64,000 bases of DNA. It comes from Galerina marginata (Eukaryota > Basidiomycota > Agaricomycetes > Agaricales > Galerinaceae). Location: the NCBI GenBank assembly GCA_023014335.1, contig JAECYW010000018.1, forward strand, positions 496,001 through 560,000, read 5' to 3'. Below are positions 15,331 through 24,962 of this stretch, one piece after another. Position 1 is the stretch's first letter, and each line of letters begins with the position of its first letter. The position numbers and the translations under genes were made by a program. The notes beneath the pieces were generated by a model. It ran no database searches. It had not been told where the DNA came from and saw nothing but the letters and a program-made list of their open reading frames with translations.

Positions 15331-16893
15331 TTGGGGAGGACTGATGCTCCCGAATCTTCCGGCCCGGGAAGCCTATCTGCCCTGACAGATCACTATGGGC
15401 GCTTAACCTCGCAACTTGTCGACGACGTTCACTTCACTCCGGAACGACAACTTTCGTCTACTGAACATAGAGAAATTCCATCTCCAAATCGAACGGCTTC
15501 CTCCGAGCTTGTCCAAATCGCAAACATGCCAAGTCCCCCCACCTTCCTAGTCGAACTTCTCGACGAAGTCCTTCACTTTCTTCACACCGACCGAGACGTC
15601 GAATCACTGAGAAACTGTTCATACGCCAGTCAAACTCTTCGCCCTCTTTCGCAGAAACTTTTATTTCAAGAAATACAATTCACGTACGACATGCTTGGTT
15701 GGGACGACGCCGCAAAAAAACCGACCAAGAGGGTAACCCACTGGCAAGCCTTCAACAATCTTTTGGATCGATCTCCCCACCTATCTGCCTACGTAAAGAC
15801 GCTCGATATCACTCAAGGCGCGTGGATGCAAATGTTCGAGGACGATGGAGTCGATAGCTTGACGAAGATATGCAATCGTCTTATCAATAAGCAGAAGATG
15901 TCCATAAGGTTGGACCATAAATTCGGAAAAGCAGTTATGCTTTTCTGGGCGCTTTTTCCTTCAAAAGTTCGAGCTGCCCTACTAAAAAGCTTAACGACAC
16001 CCAGTATGGTCGAGATTGACTTGTCAGGCATCTTAGACTTTCCAGCGGCCCTTTTGAGTGGACTTCCGACCACCTTGAAGAAACTGACCTTGAAGGGCCT
16101 TTATGTCAATGCTAGTATCATCCGTCAACTCGATAGCGCTGAATTCGGTCCCAATAACCTTCAATCGACAGCGCCGCATCGATTTAGCTTGGACGCTTTG
16201 GTCATCTGCGGTATCCCCCCGACCAGGCAATATGTTTAGGTGGCTAACGTCCAATATATGCCCAATCGACTTTCGACAGGTCCGTGACCTCGTGCTAGCA
16301 ATGAACGAATCCCGAGAAGTCGATGACGATTTCACTGTTTTGAAAGACCTTGAGAACTTTCTCGAGGTCTTCTCCGCAAATCTGAAGCGCCTGACCATCA
16401 AGCTCGGTCCTCCTCGTAAGCCTTAATGATCTTGGCCCACACTGTTTTAGTAATAACTTCCCCGCAGATGGGGAACGGGTCCCTTGCTACTTGAACGGCT
16501 GGAAGTGGTGGCCTTACCCGATTCGCTCCACCCGATATCGCCAGAACACTCCCCTCACTGGATTTCCTAGAATTAGAGTGCCTGTGGTACCGACGCGCGG
16601 AGGACGCTACGCGGACTCTTTTTTGGATTAACGATATCCTCAACAAGTTATCTGGAATGCGCCTGCAGACTATAGTTTTGAATATGGAGATTTATATGAA
16701 AGAGCATGTATTACGGGAAATCAGGTGGGATACGCTTACATTCTGTCTGGACGACAAGCTCAAGTCTATCATAAAGTTGAGATTCTCTGGACTGAAACAA
16801 GGTGGTAAGGAGATATTGCTGCAGAATGAAATTCTGAGATCCTTTCCGAAGGGGATAGTATTTGCTATAGCGGTTTGTATATCCAATCGATAG
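15331..16893 (+). pseudogene. F-box/LRR-like gene with frame breaks
   Basis: A fungal F-box-like protein of unknown substrate. The likely start is 15331, or 15526 (MPSPPTFLVELLDEVLHFLH). The F-box-like region continues to LRNCSYASQTLRPLSQKLLF, followed by LRR-like lines such as LPTTLKKLTLKGLY. The frame is lost near 16217 in a C6 run; with C5 the next segment (RQVRDLVLAMNESREVDDDF, then LKRLTIKL) stays in frame. An intron is likely at about 16415-16466 (GTAAGC to CCCCGCAG). More than one further shift is needed between 16467 and 16580 to reach LWYRRAEDATRTLFW and the end at 16893. It was called a pseudogene because several repairs are required. Confidence 0.55.
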
Positions 16894-17691
16894 CTTTTAT
16901 TTATTGACAGGAGTTCGGGATGATTATGGGACTACGGTGACTATGGGACTAACTGTAGATACTATAGTGTTCGATGGTTTTTTTCCTGTCCTATTTCGCT
17001 ATTTCGGATTGTATTCTCATCGGGGTAATTCAATCATTTTTACAAAGTTGAGCGCTTCCGAAGTGGCTAGATGTCACTTTCCGGAGTTATTCCTCACGGC
17101 GTCATTGGCTTAGCGCTAAGTCGTCCATTACATCCCAATTTGACCCCAATGGAAGCCAAGTGACCAAACCGCCCAAGAAGATCCACGAGGAAGCGGAAAG
17201 CTAGTGATGAAGCGCTTCCAATTGACGACTCGGACACGAAAGAGGTGGAGCGGCAAGAGCTTGTTTCGAACGTTTACTGATTTAACTGGGAGCAAATGTC
17301 GAATCAAAGGAACTTGTAAACTACTGTTAAACTGCGTTGCACCAGCAGTTAATGGAGGTGGCCGATTTCAATTGGCGACAGAACTCGAGCTGGGGCATAC
17401 GATGCCAATGGTCTGCTTCTAAGGATGGGTGTTGAAGCACATTTTATGCAAATTCCAGTGAGATTCTGAGATTCAAAGTAGTAACAGGCGTTCAAGTCAG
17501 GGATAGATCATGATAAAGCCTAAGTCCAAGTCGGACATGACCCATGGCGGCGCCTGATGGCGCACAAATGAAAAAGAGCGACCACGTGACCGTCTCGACG
17601 CCCAATGAAGCCTTCAAGTCGGAGACGTTTTTTTTGCAATTTTTTGTTTTCAACCTCGTTCTTAAACCTGTCTTTAACATCCTCGAACGAC
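16894..17691. other. Intergenic, no gene seen
   Basis: No supported coding exon on either strand. The last 120 bases contain the promoter side of F-box copy D, including GACCACGTGACC at 17579, a CACGTG palindrome also present about 130-190 bp upstream of copies A and E. Confidence 0.4.
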
Positions 17692-19089
17692 ATGGAGAAT
17701 CGCAACAAAAGGGTGACCAGGTCCATGAATCGGAAGATCCAGAAAGACAGTCCGTCAACCGGCAGAAAGCCACTCAACGCGACCCAGCTGAGCACGATAG
17801 AAGGCGCGGATGCACCGGTTGAAGTCAACGCGAAGGGGTTTCCTACAATGCCCGACGAACTACTTCTCGAGATCATGTCCCACTGTCCAAAGCCTCGCGA
17901 TGTATTCTCAGCAGAAGCCACAGAAGTCCGAGCAAAAGATGCTATGGAGTATGCAACGCGTCGATGATATGCTGCTTGCACTGTCGCAGACCTGTAGGAA
18001 CCTGAGGCGGTTCTTTCGTCCTTACCTCTGGTCTCGCATCGAGGTCTGTCGCGGGATGCTAGATGAGTCACCAGCGGATGGACTAGGAGGAAAAATTCAT
18101 GTTGCTGAAGTCCGGCAGATGTATAATGATGAATTGGTTCGCCAGCTGGAGATAGTTACTGAGCGGGATCCTAGTCTTCGCTGAGCATGTAAAGTGAGTA
18201 AAACTTTCTCCTATGCAAAACACATAACGGATAAGGCTCTGGATACAATAGATTAATCAACGTCGAAGTTATGAACTCTCGGATCTCATCCGTCTTAGCA
18301 GAGCTTGCACGCTGCATGGCCCTTCTTCCAAACCTTCGTGTGGTCAAGCTGACCATATCCCCCTCTACATCATGGAACGACAATTTTTACAAATATGCAA
18401 AGAAAGCTTTTTCGCGGTACTCGTATCCCCAGGTCGAGGTAGCCATTCTCTCTCGAGCCGCATACCCCCTGCTCCTTTCTTGCCCGTCCGTCCGATCGGT
18501 TGATAGGACAGGTAACAAATACTCGTACCAGAGATCCCACATAGAGAGGGACTTTTGGGACTGTGTCGAAGGCTTTTGTCCCAAGCTCGAGAGCTTGACG
18601 GTCGACATGGCAGCTGGGAATAGTGAAGGCTTGTGTCTCCTGCCTGCTGCACTTGAATCTGAATTAACGAGCGCTTCGCGTTACTGCCAACAGAAATTGT
18701 CCGAATATTGCCAAATCTACGTCAGATCACCTTGCGATTTACCTGTTACATTAATCCAGAGAATCTAATCATCCCAGTAAGCTGTTATTCTCATATCGTA
18801 ACTTTATTCTTCTCAAGTTCATCTACTCGGTTGATATTAGCACACGTATGCAAACCTGGAGAAGCTGCAGCATCTACGAAGTATTAAAATCGAGACTTAT
18901 GATTCATTTGACTTCTGGGGTAGGAAGCGTGCGGTAGATTGGGCAGTGCGGGTGTTACTAAAGCTGCAAGAGGAGGACAAGGAGGACAAGGAGGTTATCC
19001 TGCGTTATCAGCAGCGCTTAGGATTTTGGCGCCACATTACTGAGTACAAAATGGAAACGACGCACCTTCCTGCCCCTAAGCCTAGCTAA
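17692..19089 (+). pseudogene. F-box-like protein, family 1 copy D, two single-base insertions
   Basis: Exons are 17692-18193, 18252-18628, 18694-18776 and 18841-19089. The start is MENRNKRVTRSMN, as in copy E. In exon 1 the frame is lost at about 17965 (extra A in GTCGATGAT) and again near 18176 (extra C in CTTCGCTG). Removing both gives 500 nt, exactly the length of exon 1 in copy E. The exon 2-4 frames are open: LARCMALLPNLRVVKL, then EIVRILPNLRQITLRF, then LQEEDKEDKEV and the family ending LPAPK. Intron 2 uses a GC donor (G|GCTTGT at 18629). It is either decayed or misassembled. Confidence 0.7.
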
Positions 19090-19164
19090 TTGCTGATAAT
19101 TTAATCCCAAACTCTCACTATACTTCCGCGAGCCATCCGTCTCCTGAGATGCCTTAATACACTT

Positions 19165-19380
19165 TCAATGGTTGAGATAAATAAATTTCCTGTCTTCTTG
19201 AGTGGCATGCAGTGCTAGGGCCCGCTCTGAGCATCCATGGTCAGGAACAAATCTGATACGGAACTCGTTGAAGTCGAGGATGCGGACAGCCTGATTTATA
19301 AGTTGTGTAGTGCTGTCGTTTCGAAGAATCAAGCTGTAGAACATCCTTCCTTCGTTAATGTTAGTCCAAAGAGATGTCAA
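19165..19380 (-). pseudogene. Relic of family-2 F-box gene
   Basis: A short open stretch reads TTQLINQAVRILDFNEFRIR, clearly similar to YVQLINQAIHIFDFNPSHVK in the family-2 gene at 33.9-35.7 kb. Only this C-terminal piece remains. It stands downstream and convergent to copy D, as the better-preserved gene stands to copy E. Confidence 0.6.
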
Positions 19381-19739
19381 GCCGCCCCGACTCTCGCTGA
19401 TGGCGCAAAGTACTTTCTTTGAGGGCGATTACTCGGAGCGGTGAAGAATATTCTAGACATGTGAGATAACCCGGGAAAATTCTGGGTAATACAATGCCAT
19501 CCAAGGCTGGAATTTCTCCAATCCCAACAGTTCACTTGACTAAAACACAACTAGAGCGAAGGGCGGAGAAAAAAAGCGAACCAGTTGAAGTTTCAGGCTG
19601 AGCTGTTATGTCGAAAGCCATTGAAGCTGAAGCTTCCGCATGATGTCTCAATTCCGCTGAGGCCGAGGCGAAATATGCAAAAGCGCCAACCCCCCATTCC
19701 CAAGAGACACGGACATTCGGTGACAGGCTCAACGGTATC

Positions 19740-20420
19740 TCACATACCCAATCCGCGCACTAGCACAACCAGGGCTTTGAACTTGAACATGCCCAACGCC
19801 AATACCGTTACGTCCCAGATCCTCCGCTCGAGCTCGAGATCGGGAGGACGATCCGAGTCTGCACCTGTTTCCGGTTGTTCACATATATGATATGTACGTC
19901 GTACCTTCCCCTCCCAGCCAATCTGAGTCAACGAGCTGCACCCTCTCATCCACATAAAAAAGGACGTTGGGTGCTCGCAAGTTGCCAAATACGTATAGGG
20001 TATCCCGCCGCGTGCAAGTTGCGTAGTACCTTTCGAGCTGGGCATGAGCATACGCGTCTGCCGGTAGGGTCCGAGATGAGGTTTGACGCAATCCTCTTCA
20101 TCGAACTGCGGCTGAGGATGAGGAGGTCACTGGGCGAGGGCGAGCTCGAGGTGCTGGTGTAAAACTCGGAGGCGTCACCGACAGCTGCCGACTCAGAGAT
20201 AGAAATGTTCAGTCTTAGTCCTAGGAAATGCCGATGATCGACTTCAGTGGACCTAATACCGCAGTTTCTGAGCATAGCTGTTATCAACGAGGAACCGGTG
20301 TGCATGGTGACCGTATCGATATCTAGATCTGAAGGCGAAGACCGAACGTCCTTTTGAATTCGAAGCTTCGCCATACAGTCCATGCAGGTAGGATCGTCCT
20401 CTAGCGTCTTCAATAGCCTA
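19740..20420 (-). pseudogene. Protein-kinase-like relic
   Basis: One frame contains VFGNLRAPNVLFYVDERVQL followed by VDSDWLGG. This resembles the catalytic-loop and DFG-like segments (GDLRxPNv...LVDFDW) of a kinase-like family that is common in Agaricomycetes. The expected Asp positions are replaced (N in the loop, S before D), and neighbouring pieces lie in different frames. No complete gene could be assembled. The call rests on motif resemblance only. Confidence 0.4.
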
Positions 20421-21369
20421 ATACCATATGAGCAAGTGTATCAATCACGCAATGAAAACAGCACACACGCATATTCGGGGATTTACAACAAGCTTCTGGG
20501 GACAAACTAGCAGCAAATTGCTTCGAAAGCAGTGAAGCCGGAGGCAGGCTACGAAGACAAAACCATTGTCTGCAGAACTGGAACACTTCCAGAGGACGAG
20601 AGTAAATGCTGCGACTTTATCGAGCCTGGGAGCGTATTTGAGTTTGATCGTATTCTTGAGAAACATGAGAGCCTCGTAGGAGTCTCGTCGGTATCGATTT
20701 TTTGACCGTAGCAAAGTGTTCATCAGGTTGGCTATCAGGCCAAACATGGCACATATTTTAGCCTTAATTTCATGCCAGACATTACAGTTAAGAGCAAAGT
20801 AAACGGATGAGGGGTGATCGATGATTGGCGGTGCCACGCACCAGGTAGAAACCGACTAGCTGATTCAGACAAGATTCAGAGAGCCAGGTGGGCCGGAGCT
20901 CCCTCGGGTTTGGGCAAATCTTAAATAAGCAAAAACTACAACGACTGCGAGTTCGTGAACAATGCTCTTGTGAATATCAGACTGGGAATAAGTATGTAGT
21001 CCGACCAAGGCAGTGAGGAAGGACAGAGAACGACTTCGTTGAAAGTTCAACTTTGCCGGCGGCCCGGTTAGCAATGCAAAGGCGTTGAGTTCTAACTGGA
21101 ACAAACAGACTTGGCCAAACTCCTCCTCCTCTTCTTCGATCATCTAGACGGCGTTCGCGCGAGAGATGGTTTCAGGACCACCACCACTAGTGGACGCACC
21201 CCCCATCATTCACTCCGCCCCCGGATGGCGCCTCTCAATAGTGTATGGTTTTTCTTGTTGGACACTGCGATCGTGGTCCGCATTCTGTCGTGACTCGTTC
21301 TCCAGGACCCTGCTCGTTCCGCCTAATTCTTACCTGATCAATAATACCTTGCGCTAGTCCCTGTTTTCA
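20421..21369. other. No gene resolved
   Basis: Open frames on both strands are short and without recognisable domains. The stretch from about 21120 (TCGATCATCTAGACGG onward) may be degraded exon 1 of the family-3 relic that follows. Confidence 0.35.
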
Positions 21370-21760
21370 TCCATGTGCTCAAGTTTGCGAAACCCACGGG
21401 CCTGTTATATCTCGCGACCCCGTACTTGCCAATATTGTGGGTTGCTCACGACGGGCTCACCTGTCTGAGGCCTCAATCAGAATACCCGCTCGCTCGAACG
21501 TGTTCATTCCGGAATCCCACCAAACCTATCCGAGCCCCAGTACGCCAATCCGGCGTTTAAATTCTGGAAAGGAGTGCTAGATGCGTACTTATTCTCTGGT
21601 GCTTTGCCTGGTCTAGCCGAGTAACATACCAACTGTAGCAATGTTCACCAGTTCTGCGACCGAGAGCTTCCCGAGAAGCAAGCAATCTGGGTTGAGCGAT
21701 TTTGCACTTGCCTGAGCTGCATGGAAAATCCTGCTTAGCAGGTCGGTTCGGTTGTATGGT
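21370..21760 (+). pseudogene. Relic of family-3 F-box gene
   Basis: The DNA from 21372 parallels exon 2 of the F-box gene at 35847: GTGCTCAAGTTTGCGAAACCC against GTGCTTGCCTTTGCGGAACCC. It continues through a CGCTCGAACGT segment and GAGCCCCAGTACGCCAAT. The homology goes on to the exon 3 text CACTTGCCTGAGCTGCATGG near 21704. Frame shifts throughout. Confidence 0.65.
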
Positions 21761-23165
21761 CATTGGTCTTATTTGAGAGTCTGGAATGAAATTGTAGGGG
21801 GATATTGTGGGAGATTCTAAGAAATGCATCGTGCCGCCTACATCCACTGGACCTGCCAGAGTGGGAAATAAAGATTCGGAGCGTGGATCACCATGGGGCC
21901 TCGTGAGAAACGGAGAATGCTGATTCTGCATCAAGACCCGTAGAGATGGTGTGTGGTAAGTAATAAAGAAGGCGAGGAAAACAACGGTATGGATACGATG
22001 GCTGTCAATGTGGACTCTGAAAACCTGCAGGTGCGGCGCTGGTTAAAAAATAGCTCTCCAATTGTGGCAACCTTTCTCATCGAAATCATCTATTTGGATC
22101 TGAATTTTCTGAATCCTATTCCAATGGTCATCCAAGATCGAAAAGAAGGCTCGGTAAGTCTCAAGGTGCCGGTTCGATCAGCTGTCCTCCCGTGAACGCG
22201 CCCGATGTCAACATCCGAGGCAGAGAGCCACGGCCCACCGCTTCGGCGCCGAACCTCCTTCACCCCCTGATCTCTCGAGTGTCAAATATCATCGAGATTG
22301 ATGAGCTTTGCCCATGTAGATGGGGAATCAATGATGCCTTGCCGCCAGAACTAGCGAAGCTGGAAGTAGTGCCGAATCAAATTTGAAGCATATTGAGTCG
22401 AGATATTCTCTGGAAGGACAGATATGATAGTCAATAGTATGTCAGAATTGAAATTATGCACGAGCTCCTCGCGATGGGATGAAATGTTTTCGAGCAACTC
22501 AGAATTGACACGGTTGTTTAATTAACTGGACCGTATTTTTGCATCCGAACAGACACTTCTAATCAATTGAGACAACGTCAGGGAGTTCGACTGGAGTTCG
22601 GGTCCGGTGATAGAACATCGTGAGGGTATATTTAGGTGAGAAATGTGGTGGAAAGAGAGTTTGCTGTGTTCATGTACCTCGTTCGGCATGATGTACGTTC
22701 TGTGGAAATACTTTGCCTACTGCAGACTGCAGTTCGTGAGTGCGAGGCAAATCGCAGGCATCACAATTTGATTTTCAGGTGTTTCTCCAGCCGCCAGCGG
22801 AATCATCTGTACTTATTTCCAGTTTGATTGGCGAGATCGGTCTCATAGTTCATGAGTCTGCAAACCTTAATATATTAGAAGAGTCTGTATAGTAAATTAC
22901 TCGGGGAAAGGCATACTGCACCCACCATCCTAGGGCGCCGGCGCTGGCAGTTAAACAATGGACTTTCGTACTGTAGTCGCCTAAGCACGGAAGAAAGAAG
23001 CAAGGTATTCATTTTTTCTGTGTATATGCATAGAATGCAGGGAGGGCTACATATTTCAAAGGAAAAGGAGCCCAATGGTCGAGGTATGCCTGAGCAAAAG
23101 AGGTCAAAATCGACCTTTTTTTGCACCGAAATTTGGCTTTGTTTATTCGCTCTTCGAGAAAGAAT
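21761..23165. other. No gene resolved
   Basis: Several open frames of 60-80 codons exist but none has a recognisable domain or consistent splice context. It probably contains the decayed 3' part of the preceding F-box relic. Confidence 0.35.
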
Positions 23166-24326
23166 AGGGGTGTTCATGGTAGCGTTTTTCGGCCATTTTT
23201 CGTTCGTTTTTCACTTCATTTTTCGTTCATTTTTACCGCCAACTTCAAAATCCTGGCAGTAAAAATGAACGAAAAATGAAACCAAAAATAACCAAAAAAT
23301 TGCTACCGTGAACCTCCAGGTCAGGAAATTCCCCAAAAACGAGCGAAAAATGGAATCAAAAATGAAAAAGACGCTATTCGGCTGTCCGGCTGTGATTAAA
23401 GTCCGCTCTCTAGCACTTCGGTTGCTTACAGGTGCAAATTTCACTAAGTTCCCCGTCTAAGCCTGGCCTCGGAAAGAATCTCAAGTTGTTTTTACTCTTA
23501 GTGTCTGTGTTCAGGTTCAAGGTCATAGGATACTATCATATTGCAGCTATACTATAAGAAATAAGACAAAGAGTAGCCTAGTAGTAGAAATATTCGTGAT
23601 AACAAGGGAAGGCCGAAGAAGCCATCGACGTTGCAGCGTCGTTGCCAGATCGGAGACAACAAGGTCACGGCTGTAGGTGCAAAAGGCAGAAGTTCTGGTG
23701 TTATGAAGATGTAGGAGTGATACTACGAGCGTAGCAACACAGAGGACTGAACGTACCGAAACCTGCATCCACTGCCCTTCCCACCACGCTCCAAAGGAGC
23801 TTGACACCCATCCATCTTGTAGCCTTGGCCTGCTGGGGGCGAAAGAGGGCGTGATTTTGGGTAGGTAGCGTCCTTCCCGGTTCAAAGCATGTTCTGAGGA
23901 TGGGTGGTGGCCTATCCACACTCGTCTTGAGTAGACCGCTTGCGGCTTGAGGATGGGCTACGCGACCATCATTTTCAGCTCCGGATAATACGTATCACTT
24001 AATATAGAACTCACAAATGTGTTGCGACCATGGGCGTCGAGGACAACAGCGACGCGGAAGACGTTGGGTGGAGTGTGGAAGGTGGGAGGGAAGGACAGCG
24101 AGGCGAAATCAGTGGGGGAAACACCTGGAGCGGAGATTGAAACCATAACCAAAAACGAGAATGAAAAATGAACCGAAAAATGAGACGGTTTACGAAAAAC
24201 ACCTATCGAGGCTGTTTTTCAGGATTTTCTCATTTTTGGACTCGTTTTTGATGTCATTTCTGACAGAAAAATGAAACGGAAAAACGAACGAAAAATAGAA
24301 CGAAAAACCTTACCGTGAACCGCCCT
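23166..24326. mobile_element. 1.16-kb inverted-repeat element with AAT target duplication
   Basis: The ends match as imperfect inverted repeats: AGGGGTGTTCATGGTAG at the left and, read from the right, AGGGCGGTTCACGGTAAGG. Both continue into TTTTTCG-rich arms of 50-60 bp. The trinucleotide AAT flanks both ends (23163-23165 and 24327-24329). The first 150 bp also folds on itself (right foot GCTACCGTGAACC at 23302). The middle carries non-repetitive DNA with no recognised gene. The end sequence and 3-bp AT-only target match the 341-bp element at 26616, so both belong to one family. Confidence 0.55.
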
Positions 24327-24962
24327 AATGTCCGCTTTTGGCTTCCAATGACATTTAAGCCCTGCTCTCACGATGTCGTCTCATATTTCTAGCCTCCTCT
24401 TCTTTTCCTACTCCTTGTCTAACTGCCAGATGTTGTAGTATTCCAGCATGCATGCACGATCGACATCCAGATTTGTCGTCCACGACCTTTTTCTTATCTT
24501 TCAACCAGAAGCCTGGCAATGACGCCTTTTTATACATTTGGCACGCCTTTCTGTCCTTCTTTCTTTGTTATACAAATCCTCTCAGGCAACAGCGGCGCGC
24601 CTTGACTATACCCAGATACCGGCTAAGGAGAGGGAGATAAAACCCGGCGCTAAATATAAATTTAAGCAATGTTGACTAAGTGATCGGTCGACTCACGACC
24701 AGATGCCAGGAAAATATGCAGATAAGTAAACTTCCTCTCACAGCACTTTTATCGCTACTCTGACTGGGTCCTTCCAGTTGGCGCTCTTTTATGATTATCA
24801 TTACACAGTAAGACGAATAACTGATCGTGTTTCAGTGCCTATTTTTCACACATAACGACAAGAGGAAGAAAAATAGCCCTGGTCAAAAGGTATATAATGA
24901 AGACTTTGCCAGGCATATTTAAGCATCCCTGCAACGGTTTAAACACTCCTGCAAGCGTCAAA
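24327..24962. other. Intergenic, no gene seen
   Basis: This contains the promoter side of the 7TM-type gene. No coding exon is supported. Confidence 0.4.

Noticed and set aside
17204..17422. Open frame between the LRR-like gene and F-box copy D
   Set aside because: Short, no homology to neighbours, no start context; treated as chance.
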